Shown here: piece by piece, positions 50,484-60,542 of the stretch
Numbering within the stretch: the stretch's first letter is position 1
Layout of the letters: every line of letters begins with the position of its first letter
NCBI GenBank assembly: GCA_000299095.1
Contig: CP003809.1
Coordinates: forward strand, 434,001-498,000
Reading direction: 5' to 3'
DNA length: 64,000 nucleotides
Source: an alpha proteobacterium HIMB5
Lineage (GTDB): Bacteria > Pseudomonadota > Alphaproteobacteria > Pelagibacterales > Pelagibacteraceae
Notes under the pieces: model-generated
Databases searched by the model: none
What the model was told of the DNA's origin: nothing
Seen by the model: the letters and a program-made list of their open reading frames with translations, nothing else
Program-made: the position numbers and the translations under genes

Positions 50484-50631
50484 CTAAGAACAAACCAACT
50501 AATAGAAAAGCAGTCCATATAATACCTATTAAAGCCTTTGGACTTGTATTTGCGCTCCATAAATCTAGCACTAATGCACCAAACACTAATCCTGCTATAT
50601 AAACAATTATTAAGATTGTAGATTTATTCAT
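50461..50631 (-). CDS. 56-residue two-helix membrane protein
   Basis: ATG at 50631-50629 and TAA at 50463-50461 on the minus strand. It has two membrane helices (about residues 4-24 and 33-50) joined by a short loop (DLWSANTSPKA), with a charged end EKDERQ. It overlaps the stop of the DUF1289 gene by 8 bases and the start of the secreted-protein gene by 23, strong signs of a real gene in a translationally coupled operon. Family unknown. Confidence 0.65.
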   Translation of the reverse strand: MNKSTILIIVYIAGLVFGALVLDLWSANTSPKALIGIIWTAFLLVGLFLVEKDERQ

Positions 50632-50875
50632 TTAGTAATTTTTTTTTAAATAAAGATATACCATTTTGAATTTTGTATTCATATGATTCATTGAAACTTT
50701 CAAGTTGCCAACCAGTCAATCTTGATCTTATTTCTTTAATATTATTGTCTTTCCAATCGTCAGTCGTGTCTTCTGCTTTCCAAATTTTTTTTTCATCATT
50801 GCTTCTACCACATCCATAACAATAACCTGTTTTCGGGTCAGTTCGACATATACTTATGCATGGTGAGATAATCAT
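50624..50875 (-). CDS. DUF1289 family protein
   Basis: 83 residues. The N-terminal cysteine pattern CISICRTDPKTGYCYGCGR holds the four Cys of the DUF1289 domain, probably a small zinc or iron-sulfur site, and ends with KIWKAEDTTDDWKDNNIKEI. The C-terminal 25 residues are less conserved. The family is widespread in alpha- and gammaproteobacteria, function unknown. It begins the three-gene operon and is divergent from the tRNA-Leu promoter, 104 bases away. Confidence 0.85.
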   Translation of the reverse strand: MIISPCISICRTDPKTGYCYGCGRSNDEKKIWKAEDTTDDWKDNNIKEIRSRLTGWQLESFNESYEYKIQNGISLFKKKLLNE

Positions 50876-50935
50876 AATTAATAAATATAGTTGATATTTA
50901 TATAAAAAAAATAACGTTTTTCATTAGAATTGTCA

Positions 50936-50964
50936 TTGGACAAATAGTTTCAATAATATATAAA
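50936..50964 (+). promoter_or_regulatory. Promoter of tRNA-Leu and the tig operon
   Basis: TTGGAC at 50936-50941 and TATAAA at 50959-50964 are separated by exactly 17 bases. The tRNA begins 15 bases later. No other promoter-like pair is evident before tig, so this one probably drives both tRNA-Leu and the following protein genes. Confidence 0.65.
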
Positions 50965-50978
50965 CCCACTTAATTTGT

Positions 50979-51063
50979 GGGGCGATGGCGGAATTGGTAG
51001 ACGCGTTGGTCTTAGGAACCAATATGGCAACATGTGAAGGTTCGAGTCCTTTTCGCCCTACCA
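50979..51063 (+). tRNA. tRNA-Leu (anticodon TAG)
   Basis: 85 bases. The acceptor stem pairs GGGGCGA with TCGCCCT (one G-T), the discriminator is A and CCA is encoded. The D-arm has GGAATTGGTAGACGC, the anticodon stem TTGGT/ACCAA encloses loop CTTAGGA with TAG, a long variable arm follows (TATGGCAACATGT), and the T-loop is TTCGAGT. It reads CUA codons and other CUN by wobble. It ends only 9 bases before the tig start. Confidence 0.97.
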
Positions 51064-51072
51064 CTTAAAATT

Positions 51073-52521
51073 ATGAAAGTTACTGTAGAAAATAAAAAAG
51101 GCCTTAATAAAGATATCAAGGTATTCGTCGATAAAAAGACAATGGATGGATACATGGATGAAAAGTATGAAGAAATTAAAGGTACAGTAAATTTAAAAGG
51201 ATTTAGACCAGGTAAAGTTCCAAAAGAAATTTTAAAAAGACAATTTGGTAAAGCAATATTTGGTGAAGTTTTAGACAAAGTTTTAAAAGATACATCAACA
51301 AAAGCTTTAGAAGAAAATAAAATTAAACCAGCTGGTCAACCAAAATTAGACTTAAAGACTTACGGTGAAGACAAAGAGCTTGAATATATAATTTCAGTAA
51401 CAGAACTTCCAAAAGTAGAAGTTAAAAATATAGAGAATATAAAATTTGATGAATACAGTGTTAAAATTGATGAAAAAGAAAGTGACAATAGAATTAAAGA
51501 GATAGCTAAAAATCAACCAAATTTTAAAGATGTAGATAAAGATGTTAAATCAAAAGATGGTGATCTTGTTGTTTTTGATTACAAAGCAACAGTAGATGGA
51601 AAAGAATTTAAAGGCAGTGAAGGTAAAAATACACAATTAACTCTTGGTAAAGATTTATTTTTAAAAGGATTTGATAAACAGTTAACTGGAGTTAAGAAGG
51701 ATGATGAAAAAACAGTCGAAGCTGTTTTGCCTGAAAATTTTCCAGAAAAAGATCTAATTAATAAAACAGCTAAATTTATATGTAAAATTACTGCAGTTAA
51801 AAAACCTGAACCAGTAGAAATTAATGATGAATTTGCAAAAAATTTAGGTGCAAAAGATTTAGTGGATTTGAAAACATTAATTACAAAACAAATTAATGAT
51901 GAATATAAAAATTCTTTAGAAAGATTATCAAAGAATCAAATTTTAAAAGAAATTGAAAAATTTAAAGTTGATGAAATTCCAGAAAATTTAATTGAAGAAG
52001 AAGTAAAAATTTTATCACAAGGTATGTCAGAAGAAGATGCAAAAAAAAGTAAAAAGAATTTTGAAGATATTGCAAAAAAAAGAATTAAGGTTGGGTTAAT
52101 CTTAAATGAGTTTGGTGAAAAAAATCAAGTAAAAGTTACAGAACAAGAGTTGCAAGCCGAGGTTCAAAAACAAGTAAGAATGATGCCAGGTCAGGAAAAA
52201 ATGGTCATGGATTTTTATCAAAAAAACCCATCTGCAATTTCAAGTTTAAGAGGTACTGTTTACGAAGAAAAAATTATTTCACTAATAAAAGAAAAAGCTA
52301 AAGCTAATAAAAAAGAGGTAAGTAAAGAGGAAGCTGAAAAAATATTAAAAGAAAGTCAAAAAGCTGAAACATCTTCTTCAGCAAAAGAAGAAAAACCAAA
52401 AGCATCATCAGAGAAAAAAGCTCCAGCAAAGAAAGCATCGGCAAAGAAAGCTCCGGCTAAGAAAGCACCAGCAAAAACAACTAAAGCGAAGCCAAAAACA
52501 AAAAAAGTTAGCAAAAAGTAA
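51073..52521 (+). CDS. tig: Trigger factor
   Basis: Ribosome-bound chaperone and prolyl isomerase, 482 residues from the ATG at 51073. An upstream in-frame ATG at 51034 lies inside tRNA-Leu and is not native. The N-terminal ribosome-binding tail includes GFRPGKVPKEILKRQFG. The FKBP-type domain begins near residue 157 (GDLVVFDYKATVDGKEF). The C-terminal chaperone arms follow. An extra Lys/Ala tail of about 60 residues with four 5-residue repeats ends the protein. Start of the tig-clpP-clpX-lon operon. Confidence 0.95.
   Translation: MKVTVENKKGLNKDIKVFVDKKTMDGYMDEKYEEIKGTVNLKGFRPGKVPKEILKRQFGKAIFGEVLDKVLKDTSTKALEENKIKPAGQPKLDLKTYGEDKELEYIISVTELPKVEVKNIENIKFDEYSVKIDEKESDNRIKEIAKNQPNFKDVDKDVKSKDGDLVVFDYKATVDGKEFKGSEGKNTQLTLGKDLFLKGFDKQLTGVKKDDEKTVEAVLPENFPEKDLINKTAKFICKITAVKKPEPVEINDEFAKNLGAKDLVDLKTLITKQINDEYKNSLERLSKNQILKEIEKFKVDEIPENLIEEEVKILSQGMSEEDAKKSKKNFEDIAKKRIKVGLILNEFGEKNQVKVTEQELQAEVQKQVRMMPGQEKMVMDFYQKNPSAISSLRGTVYEEKIISLIKEKAKANKKEVSKEEAEKILKESQKAETSSSAKEEKPKASSEKKAPAKKASAKKAPAKKAPAKTTKAKPKTKKVSKK
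52420..52479 (+). repeat. Four 15-base repeats in the tail of tig
   Basis: Units at 52420-52434, 52435-52449, 52450-52464 and 52465-52479 encode variants of AxAKK (APAKK, ASAKK, APAKK, APAKT). They differ mostly at third codon positions, so selection appears to keep the protein repeat rather than the DNA. The tail resembles histone H1-like basic tails. Confidence 0.8.
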
Positions 52522-52554
52522 GCACAAGTTGTATAAGTTAAAGAGAATCGACTT

Positions 52555-53166
52555 ATGACAACAAATTTATCTGAACATATGAATACATTAGTTCCAATGG
52601 TTGTGGAGCAATCTAGTAAAGGTGAGCGTGCTTATGATATTTATTCAAGACTTCTTAAGGAAAGAATTATTTTCTTAACAGGCCAAATTAATGATAATGT
52701 TGCGTCATTAGTTACTGCTCAATTATTATTTTTAGAAGCAGAAGATCCAAAGAAAGAGATTTATCTTTATATTAATAGCCCTGGCGGTTTGGTTACTGCA
52801 GGTTTAGGAATTTACGATACGATGCAATATATTAAACCTGAAATTTCTACATTATGTATTGGTCAAGCTGCATCAATGGGATCTTTTTTGTTGGCAGCGG
52901 GTAGCAAAGGTAAAAGATTTTCACTTCCTAATTCTAGAGTTATGGTGCATCAACCTTCTGCTGGTTTTCAAGGTCAAGCAACAGATATCGAAATTCATGC
53001 CAATGAAGTTTTATCTCTTAAAAAAAGATTAAACGAAATTTATTCTAAACACACTGGTAAATCTGTGGATGAAATTAAATCTGCTTTAGAAAGAGATAAC
53101 TTTATGACCGCAGATGCGGCAAAACAATTTGGTTTAATAGACGAAGTTGTTGAAAAAAGATCTTAA
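52555..53166 (+). CDS. clpP: ATP-dependent Clp protease proteolytic subunit ClpP
   Basis: 203-residue serine protease that forms the 14-subunit chamber. The active Ser is in [14 protein letters not shown], the His in [15 protein letters not shown] and the Asp near the end in [17 protein letters not shown]. It is full length, with a short propeptide-like N terminus before [15 protein letters not shown]. It lies 33 bases after tig and 89 bases before clpX. Confidence 0.97.
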   Translation: MTTNLSEHMNTLVPMVVEQSSKGERAYDIYSRLLKERIIFLTGQINDNVASLVTAQLLFLEAEDPKKEIYLYINSPGGLVTAGLGIYDTMQYIKPEISTLCIGQAASMGSFLLAAGSKGKRFSLPNSRVMVHQPSAGFQGQATDIEIHANEVLSLKKRLNEIYSKHTGKSVDEIKSALERDNFMTADAAKQFGLIDEVVEKRS

Positions 53167-53255
53167 TACACAATATATTGAGTCAACCATCAATAGAACT
53201 TGATCTAAGAGAGTCATTTGTAATAAAGTATTATTATTGATTCGTTAAAAAATTT

Positions 53256-54524
53256 ATGAACACAAATAACAAAAATATTCTTTATTGCTCTTTTTGCGGC
53301 AAGAGCCAACATGAGGTAAGAAAATTAATTGCTGGCCCAACAGTTTTCATTTGTGATGAATGTGTTGAGTTATGTATGGATATTATTAAAGAGGAAAGTA
53401 AAGATACATTTGTAAAACATCAAGATGGTTTACCTTCGCCAAAAGAGATTTGTACGGTTTTAGATGACTATGTAATTGGCCAAGCACATGCTAAAAAAGT
53501 TTTATCTGTAGCAGTGCACAATCATTATAAAAGATTAAACTACGAGAGTAAAACAAGTAAAAATGTTGAGCTTTCAAAGTCAAATATATTGTTAGTTGGC
53601 CCTACTGGATGTGGAAAAACATTACTTGCACAAACTTTAGCAAGAATTTTAGATGTCCCATTTACAATGGCAGATGCAACAACTTTAACTGAAGCAGGAT
53701 ATGTTGGTGAAGATGTTGAAAATATTATTTTAAAATTACTACAAGCAGCAGATTATAATGTAGAAAAAGCTCAGAGAGGAATTGTTTATATTGATGAAGT
53801 AGATAAGATTAGCAGAAAATCTGAAAACCCATCAATTACAAGAGATGTATCAGGTGAAGGAGTTCAGCAAGCATTATTAAAAATTATGGAAGGAACTGTT
53901 GCTAGTGTTCCTCCTCAAGGTGGAAGAAAACATCCCCAGCAAGAATTTTTACAAGTAGACACAACAAATATATTATTTATTTGTGGTGGAGCTTTTGCAG
54001 GTTTAGATAAGATTATTTCACAAAGAGATAAAGGTACTTCGATAGGATTTGGTGCAGATGTTAAAAATACTCAAGATAAGAAAACTGGTGAGTGGATGAA
54101 AACTTTAGAACCTGAAGATTTGCTAAAATATGGTTTGATACCAGAATTTATTGGAAGACTGCCTATGATTGCAACTTTAGAAGACTTAGATGAAAAATCT
54201 CTAATTAAAATTTTACAAGAACCAAAAAACTCACTTACAAAACAATATCAGGAATTATTTAAATTAGATGGTGCAAAACTTATATTTAAAGATAATGCAC
54301 TTAAGGAAATAGCTCTAAAGGCTATAAGAAAAAAAACAGGCGCAAGAGGTTTACGTTCGATTTTGGAAAATATTTTATTGAAAACTATGTATGATCTTCC
54401 AAGTATGGATAATGTTGAGGAAGTGATAGTTGATTCTGGCGCAGCAAAAGGACAATCTCAACCTATTATTGTCCATTCAAAAGGTGAATCAAAGTCAAAA
54501 TCTGGCAAAACTTCAGCGGCTTAA
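53256..54524 (+). CDS. clpX: ATP-dependent Clp protease ATP-binding subunit ClpX
   Basis: 422-residue AAA+ unfoldase. The N-terminal zinc finger [17 protein letters not shown] with CDECVELC recruits adaptors. Walker [16 protein letters not shown] and Walker B IDEVDKI follow, and the ClpP-contact loop IGFG is present (TSIGFGADV). The C-terminal tail is Ser/Lys/Gly-rich. It feeds unfolded substrates to ClpP. The gap of 89 bases before it could hold a secondary promoter, but none stands out. Confidence 0.97.
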   Translation: MNTNNKNILYCSFCGKSQHEVRKLIAGPTVFICDECVELCMDIIKEESKDTFVKHQDGLPSPKEICTVLDDYVIGQAHAKKVLSVAVHNHYKRLNYESKTSKNVELSKSNILLVGPTGCGKTLLAQTLARILDVPFTMADATTLTEAGYVGEDVENIILKLLQAADYNVEKAQRGIVYIDEVDKISRKSENPSITRDVSGEGVQQALLKIMEGTVASVPPQGGRKHPQQEFLQVDTTNILFICGGAFAGLDKIISQRDKGTSIGFGADVKNTQDKKTGEWMKTLEPEDLLKYGLIPEFIGRLPMIATLEDLDEKSLIKILQEPKNSLTKQYQELFKLDGAKLIFKDNALKEIALKAIRKKTGARGLRSILENILLKTMYDLPSMDNVEEVIVDSGAAKGQSQPIIVHSKGESKSKSGKTSAA

Positions 54525-54581
54525 TCTTAATAACTAACAAAAACCTATTGCAAATTAAAATTTAATCTCCATATTTGTAGT

Positions 54582-56960
54582 ATGGAAGTAAAGCATTCAT
54601 TACCATTATTACCATTAAGAGACATCGTTGTGTTTCCGAGTATGGTTATTCCGTTATTTGTCGGAAGAGACAAGTCTATTTCGGCACTTAATGAGGTAAT
54701 GAAAAAAGATAAAAAGATTATTTTAGTTACACAGAAAAATTCAGAAATTGATGACCCTAAAAAAACTGATATTTTTATGTATGGTTGCGAAGGAAATATT
54801 CTTCAATTACTTAAACTTCCTGATGGAACAGTAAAAGTTTTAGTTGAGGGTATCAAAAGAGTAAAAATTTTAGATTTTAAAGATAATGAAAAATTTATCA
54901 CTTGTGATTATTCTCACTTTAGTGATGTTAATGAGAAAAATGAGGATTTATATCCTTTAGCTGTTACAGCAGTGAGAAGATTAGAAAAACTTACATCTAT
55001 AAATAAAAAGATTTCTAATGAAACAATAAACACTATAAAACAATTAAAAGACCCATCTCAGATTGCTGATAATATTGCTTCTCATTTAACAGCTACAATC
55101 TCAGAGAAACAACAGATTTTTGAAACGGTAGATATTAAGAAGAGATTAAATGCAATCATTAAGATCATGGAAAATGAAACAAGTATTATTGGAGTTGAAA
55201 AAAGAATTAGAGGAAGAGTTAAAACTCAAATGGAGAAAACTCAAAGAGAATACTATTTAAATGAACAATTAAAAGCTATTCAAAAAGAACTAGGTGAGAT
55301 TGAAGATGGTAAAGATGAGAGCACAAGTTTGAATAAAGCTATTCTAAAAGCAAAAATGCCAAAAGAAGTTGAAAAGAAATGTCTTCAAGAACTTAAGAAA
55401 TTAAAAAATATGAGTCCTATGTCAGCAGAGGCCACAGTTGTTAGAAACTATTTAGATTGGATGACCGAATTACCTTGGCATAAAAAAAGTGAAGTAGATA
55501 TAGATTTAGCTAAAGCTTTAGATATTTTAGATAAAGACCATTACGGATTAGAAAAAATTAAAGAAAGAATTGTTGAGTTTCTTGCTGTTCAAAAAAGAAT
55601 GGAAAAAATTAAAGGTCCAATTTTATGTTTGGTTGGCCCTCCAGGAGTAGGTAAAACTTCTTTGGGCAAATCTATAGCTAAAGCTACTAATAGAGAGTTT
55701 GTGAGAATATCAGTTGGTGGTATGAGAGACGAAGCAGAGATAAGAGGTCATAGAAGAACTTACATTGGATCATTACCAGGAAAAATTATTCAGATGATGA
55801 AAAAAGCTGGTACAAAAAATCCTTTAATCTTGTTAGATGAGATAGATAAAATTGGAAATGATTACAGAGGTGATCCTTCTTCAGCGTTACTTGAGGCATT
55901 AGACCCAGAACAAAATGTTACTTTCAATGATCATTATTTAGAGGTTGATTATGATTTATCAGATGTAATGTTTGTTACTACAGCAAATACATTAAACATT
56001 CTTCCACCATTATTAGATAGAATGGAAGTGATTAGATTGGCCGGATACACAGAAGATGAAAAAATCAGTATCGCTAACAAATATCTTCTTCCTAAACAAA
56101 TTAAAGACAATGGTGTTAAAGAAAATGAAATGAAATTAGAAGATGACTTAATAAAAGAAGTCATTAGAGGATACACTAAAGAGTCCGGTGTTAGAAATTT
56201 AGAAAGAGAAATATCAAAATTAGCTAGAAAAGTTGTAAAAAAGGTTGTTGCTGGTGAAGAGAAACAAGTGACAATAAATAACAAAAATCTCTCAGATTTT
56301 CTTGGAGTAGCTAAGTACAAATTTGGTGAATTAGAATCACAAGATAGAATAGGAATTGTTACAGGACTTGCTTGGACAGAGTATGGTGGTGAAATTTTAA
56401 AGATTGAAACAGTGACTATGCCAGGTAAAGGAAGAATGCAAATTACTGGTAAGCTTGGTGATGTAATGCAAGAGTCAGTTAAAGCAGCAAAATCATTTGT
56501 AAGATCAAAATGTTTACAATACGGAATTATTCCACCTATATTTGAGAAAAAAGATTTTCATATCCATGTACCCGAAGGAGCAACTCCAAAAGATGGCCCC
56601 TCAGCTGGTATTGGGATGGTAACCTCAATTGTCTCCTCAATTACTAACATCCCTGTAAGAAGAGATGTAGCAATGACTGGCGAAGTTACTCTAACGGGCC
56701 AAGTATTAGCAATTGGAGGATTAAAAGAAAAATTACTAGCAGCTCATAGAGCTGGTATTAAAGAAGTATTAATTCCTAAAGAGAATGAAAAAGATTTAGT
56801 TGATATGCCTAAAAAAATTATTGATGAAATTAAGATCACTCCTGTTGAATATGCTGATGATGTATTAAAAATTGCTCTTACAAAAGAACTGAAAAAAACT
56901 GAGTGGGTAGAGGTAGATTTATCTAAGAAAGATGATAAATCACAAGCAAGTATTCAATAA
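54582..56960 (+). CDS. lon: ATP-dependent protease Lon
   Basis: 792 residues. N-terminal substrate domain begins LPLLPLRDIVVFPSMVIPLFVGR. The AAA+ module has Walker A GPPGVGKTSLGKS and Walker B LLDEIDKI. The protease domain starts near residue 590, with the catalytic Ser in GATPKDGPSAGIGM and the Lys in LKEKLLAAHRAG. It is full length and degrades damaged and regulatory proteins. It follows clpX by 57 bases. The tRNA-Val promoter starts just past its stop. Confidence 0.97.
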   Translation: MEVKHSLPLLPLRDIVVFPSMVIPLFVGRDKSISALNEVMKKDKKIILVTQKNSEIDDPKKTDIFMYGCEGNILQLLKLPDGTVKVLVEGIKRVKILDFKDNEKFITCDYSHFSDVNEKNEDLYPLAVTAVRRLEKLTSINKKISNETINTIKQLKDPSQIADNIASHLTATISEKQQIFETVDIKKRLNAIIKIMENETSIIGVEKRIRGRVKTQMEKTQREYYLNEQLKAIQKELGEIEDGKDESTSLNKAILKAKMPKEVEKKCLQELKKLKNMSPMSAEATVVRNYLDWMTELPWHKKSEVDIDLAKALDILDKDHYGLEKIKERIVEFLAVQKRMEKIKGPILCLVGPPGVGKTSLGKSIAKATNREFVRISVGGMRDEAEIRGHRRTYIGSLPGKIIQMMKKAGTKNPLILLDEIDKIGNDYRGDPSSALLEALDPEQNVTFNDHYLEVDYDLSDVMFVTTANTLNILPPLLDRMEVIRLAGYTEDEKISIANKYLLPKQIKDNGVKENEMKLEDDLIKEVIRGYTKESGVRNLEREISKLARKVVKKVVAGEEKQVTINNKNLSDFLGVAKYKFGELESQDRIGIVTGLAWTEYGGEILKIETVTMPGKGRMQITGKLGDVMQESVKAAKSFVRSKCLQYGIIPPIFEKKDFHIHVPEGATPKDGPSAGIGMVTSIVSSITNIPVRRDVAMTGEVTLTGQVLAIGGLKEKLLAAHRAGIKEVLIPKENEKDLVDMPKKIIDEIKITPVEYADDVLKIALTKELKKTEWVEVDLSKKDDKSQASIQ

Positions 56961-56968
56961 TAATTAAT

Positions 56969-56997
56969 TTACATTTTCTAATCGTTGATGTATTAGT
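56969..56997 (+). promoter_or_regulatory. Candidate promoter of tRNA-Val/tRNA-Asp
   Basis: TTTACA at 56969-56974 and TATTAG at 56992-56997 are 17 bases apart. tRNA-Val begins 12 bases after the -10 box. Both hexamers deviate from consensus, but position and spacing fit a tRNA promoter. Confidence 0.5.
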
Positions 56998-57008
56998 AGC
57001 TGGTTTTT

Positions 57009-57084
57009 GGGCGGTTAGCTCAGTTGGTAGAGCATCTCGTTTACACCGAGGGGGTCAAAGGTTCGAGTCCTTTACTGCCCACCA
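57009..57084 (+). tRNA. tRNA-Val (anticodon TAC)
   Basis: 76 bases. The acceptor stem pairs GGGCGGT with ACTGCCC, with discriminator A and encoded CCA. The D-arm GCTCAGTTGGTAGAGC, anticodon arm with TAC in loop TTTACAC and T-arm with GTTCGAGTCC are all canonical. Lies after lon and 14 bases before tRNA-Asp, so the two are one transcript. Confidence 0.97.
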
Positions 57085-57098
57085 AAAACATTAAAAGT

Positions 57099-57175
57099 GG
57101 GGGTGTAGCTCAGTTGGTTAGAGCGATCGCCTGTCACGCGATAGGTCGAGGGTTCGAGTCCCTTCACTCCCGCCA
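57099..57175 (+). tRNA. tRNA-Asp (anticodon GTC)
   Basis: 77 bases. The acceptor stem pairs GGGGGTG with CACTCCC (one G-T), discriminator G and encoded CCA. The D-arm is GCTCAGTTGGTTAGAGC, the anticodon stem ATCGC/GCGAT encloses CTGTCAC with GTC, and the T-arm has GGTTCGAGTCCC. Follows tRNA-Val. It is 110 bases before nuoA. Confidence 0.97.
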
Positions 57176-57285
57176 CTTTATTCCTGAAAAAACATATAAA
57201 ATAACATCAAATTGTTATTCACTGTTACTAATAATGTGACCTATCTACACTTCATCAACTAAAAAAAAATGATATATAGATTTCA

Positions 57286-57654
57286 ATGTTATCCGAATTT
57301 TTAAAAGATTATTTACCAATAATATTATTTTTAATAATTGCACTTGGTTTAAGTTGTGCATTTGTTTTGGTTAATTTTGTGCTTTCACCTAAAAATCCAG
57401 ATCCTGAAAAACTATCAGCATATGAGTGTGGATTTGAACCATTTGAAGACTCTAGAATGGAATTTGATGTGAGATTTTATTTAGTTGCTATACTCTTTAT
57501 TATATTTGATTTAGAGATTGCTTTTTTATTTCCTTGGGCAGTATCACTTGGAAGCATTGGGATTTTAGGTTTTACGTCGATGATGATTTTTTTATTTATC
57601 CTTACAATTGGTTTCATTTATGAGTGGAAAAAAGGTGCATTAGACTGGGAATAG
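57286..57654 (+). CDS. nuoA: NADH-quinone oxidoreductase subunit A
   Basis: 122-residue membrane subunit of complex I with three helices. The conserved loop [40 protein letters not shown] with its Cys lies between helices 1 and 2. It begins the nuo operon 3 bases ahead of nuoB. The preceding 110-base gap after tRNA-Asp probably holds the operon promoter, though I cannot name its boxes. Confidence 0.96.
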   Translation: MLSEFLKDYLPIILFLIIALGLSCAFVLVNFVLSPKNPDPEKLSAYECGFEPFEDSRMEFDVRFYLVAILFIIFDLEIAFLFPWAVSLGSIGILGFTSMMIFLFILTIGFIYEWKKGALDWE

Positions 57655-57657
57655 AAT

Positions 57658-58173
57658 ATGAATAATAAGTTAGATCAAGTACCTGAAGAATTTAAACAAT
57701 TAGCTGAAGATTTTGGAAAAAACGGTTTTATTACAACATCTTTAGATAACTTAATTAATTGGTCTAGATCAGGATCACTTCATTGGATGACATTTGGTCT
57801 TGCATGTTGTGCAGTTGAAATGATGCAAACTGCAATGCCAAGATATGATTTGGAAAGATTTGGAGCTGCTCCAAGAGGTTCACCCAGACAATCAGATGTA
57901 ATGATAGTTGCTGGTACACTTACAAACAAAATGGCACCAGCTTTAAGGAAAGTTTATGATCAAATGCCAGAACCTAGATATGTAATATCTATGGGAAGTT
58001 GCGCAAATGGTGGTGGTTATTATCACTACTCCTATTCTGTTGTTAGAGGATGTGATAGAATTGTACCTGTGGACGTGTATGTGCCAGGGTGTCCTCCTTC
58101 AGCTGAAGCTTTGTTATATGGCGTAATGCAACTACAAAAAAAAATTAGAAATAAAGGTTCATTCACAAGATAA
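57658..58173 (+). CDS. nuoB: NADH-quinone oxidoreductase subunit B
   Basis: 171 residues. It binds the N2 [4Fe-4S] cluster, the last before quinone, with [10 protein letters not shown] (two adjacent Cys), MGSCANGGG and VPGCPPSAE supplying the ligands. Full length for alphaproteobacterial NuoB. Its stop shares a base with the nuoC start. Confidence 0.97.
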   Translation: MNNKLDQVPEEFKQLAEDFGKNGFITTSLDNLINWSRSGSLHWMTFGLACCAVEMMQTAMPRYDLERFGAAPRGSPRQSDVMIVAGTLTNKMAPALRKVYDQMPEPRYVISMGSCANGGGYYHYSYSVVRGCDRIVPVDVYVPGCPPSAEALLYGVMQLQKKIRNKGSFTR

Positions 58174-58778
58174 TGTTAAATACAGAAGATTTAGAAAAAA
58201 AAATTAATTCGGAATTAACTACAAAAATTAATTCAACAAATATTAAACATAATCAAATTTACATTGAAATTGATAAAGAAGATTTACTAGATGTAGTTTT
58301 ATTTCTTAAAACAAACAAAGACACTAAATTTAGACAATTAATCGATATAACTGTTGTTGATTATCCTGAAAGTTCTAAAAGATTTAAAGTTGTTTATTTA
58401 TTCTTGAGTCATGAATTTAATCAAAGAATAGTTTTAAGCTACCTAATAAATGATAATGAAGTAATTCCATCTTTAACTTCAGTTTTTCCATCAGCAAATT
58501 GGATGGAGAGAGAAGTTTTTGATATGTATGGTGTTGATTTTAAAGATCATCCAGATCTTAGAAGAATACTTACAGATTATGGTTTTGAAGGACACCCATT
58601 AAGGAAAGATTTTCCATTAACTGGTCACACAGAGGTGAGATATAGCGAAGATGAAAAAAAGGTAGTTACAGAACCAGTTAAATTAGAACAAAATTTTAGA
58701 AATTTTGATTATCAAAGTCCATGGGACGGAACAAAATATATTAAAGAAATAACTGAAAAAAATGACAAAAAAAATTAA
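58173..58778 (+). CDS. nuoC: NADH-quinone oxidoreductase subunit C
   Basis: 201-residue peripheral-arm subunit. The family signature [42 protein letters not shown] is present near residues 110-150. It is a separate gene here rather than fused to nuoD as in enterobacteria. Its end overlaps nuoD by 17 bases. Confidence 0.96.
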   Translation: MLNTEDLEKKINSELTTKINSTNIKHNQIYIEIDKEDLLDVVLFLKTNKDTKFRQLIDITVVDYPESSKRFKVVYLFLSHEFNQRIVLSYLINDNEVIPSLTSVFPSANWMEREVFDMYGVDFKDHPDLRRILTDYGFEGHPLRKDFPLTGHTEVRYSEDEKKVVTEPVKLEQNFRNFDYQSPWDGTKYIKEITEKNDKKN

Positions 58779-59937
58779 GAATTTAAATTTAAATTTTGGC
58801 CCTCAACACCCAGCAGCACACGGTGTTTTAAGATTGATTTTAGAATTAGATGGTGAAGTTGTAGAAAAAGCTGATCCCCACATTGGTTTACTACATAGAG
58901 GAACTGAAAAATTAATTGAAAATAAAACTTATATGCAGGCCGTACCATATTTTGACCGGCTTGATTATGTTGCTCCAATGAATCAAGAACATGCTTTTGC
59001 ATTAGCGATTGAAAAAATTTTAGAAATAGAGGTTCCTATTAGAGCTCAGTTTATTAGGGTTATATTTTGTGAAATTGGAAGAATATTAAGTCATATTTTA
59101 AATGTTACTACTCAAGCTTTAGACGTTGGTGCACTAACACCTTCATTATGGGGATTTGAAGAAAGAGAAACTTTAATGACTTTTTATGAAAGAGCATCAG
59201 GTTCGAGATTGCATGCAAATTATTTTAGAGCTGGTGGAGTACATCAAGATTTACCAAGAGGATTAGAAAATGATATCGCTAAGTTTTGTGAGACTTTTCC
59301 AAAAGTAATTAATGATCTTGAGAATTTACTTACTGACAATAGAATTTTCAAACAAAGAAATGTTGATATTGGTGTAGTTACAAAGGAAGATGCTTTAGAC
59401 CATTCATTTACAGGAGTTATGATTAGAGGCTCTGGTATTCCTTGGGATTTAAGAAAATCTCAACCTTATGACTGTTACGATCAATTAGAGTTCAAAATAC
59501 CTGTAGGTAAAAATGGAGATTGCTACGACAGGTATTTATGTAGAATTGAAGAAATGAAAGAGAGTATATCAATAATAAAGCAATGCTTAGCAAAAATGGA
59601 AAAAGGACCAATAAAATCTTTAGATGGAAAAATAAGCCCTCCATCGAAAAAAGATTTAAAGCAATCGATGGAAGCTTTAATTCATCATTTTAAACTATTC
59701 ACCGAAGGTTATCGTGTCCCAAAAGATGAAATTTATACTGCGGTAGAAGCTCCAAAGGGTGAGTTTGGTGTTTACTTAATTTCTGACGGATCGAATAAAC
59801 CATATAAATGTAAAATAAGAGCACCAGGCTTTTCTCATCTTCAATCAATGGATTATTTAATTAGAGGACACATGCTGGCTGATGTTCCTGCAATCCTTGG
59901 TTCACTTGATATCGTATTTGGAGAGGTAGATAGATGA
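58762..59937 (+). CDS. nuoD: NADH-quinone oxidoreductase subunit D
   Basis: 391-residue subunit that forms the quinone pocket with NuoB. It starts [27 protein letters not shown] and contains [14 protein letters not shown] and [27 protein letters not shown]. Length and motifs are normal. The start overlaps the nuoC end by 17 bases and the stop overlaps nuoE by 4 (ATGA). Confidence 0.97.
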   Translation: MTKKIKNLNLNFGPQHPAAHGVLRLILELDGEVVEKADPHIGLLHRGTEKLIENKTYMQAVPYFDRLDYVAPMNQEHAFALAIEKILEIEVPIRAQFIRVIFCEIGRILSHILNVTTQALDVGALTPSLWGFEERETLMTFYERASGSRLHANYFRAGGVHQDLPRGLENDIAKFCETFPKVINDLENLLTDNRIFKQRNVDIGVVTKEDALDHSFTGVMIRGSGIPWDLRKSQPYDCYDQLEFKIPVGKNGDCYDRYLCRIEEMKESISIIKQCLAKMEKGPIKSLDGKISPPSKKDLKQSMEALIHHFKLFTEGYRVPKDEIYTAVEAPKGEFGVYLISDGSNKPYKCKIRAPGFSHLQSMDYLIRGHMLADVPAILGSLDIVFGEVDR

Positions 59938-60542
59938 CATTAAGAAGAATATCGAAAGACCAACCAGAAAACTTTGAATTTACAAAAGAAAGTCTTGATG
60001 AAGTAAATAAGATAATTTCTAAGTATCCAAATGGAAAACAACAAAGTGCAGTAATGGCTTTACTTTACATAGCTCAAAAACAACATGATAATTGGATCCC
60101 TTTATCAGCAATGAAGTATATCGGTAAACTTTTAGATATGCCTTATGTAAAAGTTTATGAGGTAGCAACATTTTATACAATGTATAATCTTTCACCTGTT
60201 GGTAAACATTTTGTGCAAGTATGTACTACAACACCTTGCATGATTAGAGGTGCTTACAAAATTGTAGAAGCTTGCAAAGAAAAAATTTCAAAAAATGAAA
60301 ACGAATTTGTTAAAGATAAAAATTGTTCATGGATGGAAGTAGAATGTTTAGGAGCTTGTATAAATGCTCCTATGATGCAAATAAATGAGAATTACTATGA
60401 AGATTTAGATAAAGAAAAAGCTCTAAAAATTTTAGATGATGTAATAGCAGGCAAAACACCTAAACATGGTTCATTTAGAGGAAGATTAAATTCAGAACCT
60501 GAAAATAATAGAAAAACTTTATTGGATGTAAAAAATGCTTAG
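59934..60542 (+). CDS. nuoE: NADH-quinone oxidoreductase subunit E
   Basis: 202 residues carrying the N1a [2Fe-2S] cluster. The ligands are in [12 protein letters not shown] and [14 protein letters not shown]. The C-terminal extension [17 protein letters not shown] is typical of alphaproteobacteria. It overlaps nuoF by 8 bases. Confidence 0.96.
   Translation: MTLRRISKDQPENFEFTKESLDEVNKIISKYPNGKQQSAVMALLYIAQKQHDNWIPLSAMKYIGKLLDMPYVKVYEVATFYTMYNLSPVGKHFVQVCTTTPCMIRGAYKIVEACKEKISKNENEFVKDKNCSWMEVECLGACINAPMMQINENYYEDLDKEKALKILDDVIAGKTPKHGSFRGRLNSEPENNRKTLLDVKNA

Noticed and set aside
51034..51072. In-frame upstream ATG for tig
   Set aside because: Lies inside tRNA-Leu; trigger factors begin at the MKVTVENKKGL-type start at 51073.
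57024..57239. 71-codon plus-strand frame
   Set aside because: Runs through tRNA-Val and tRNA-Asp; it only translates tRNA sequence.
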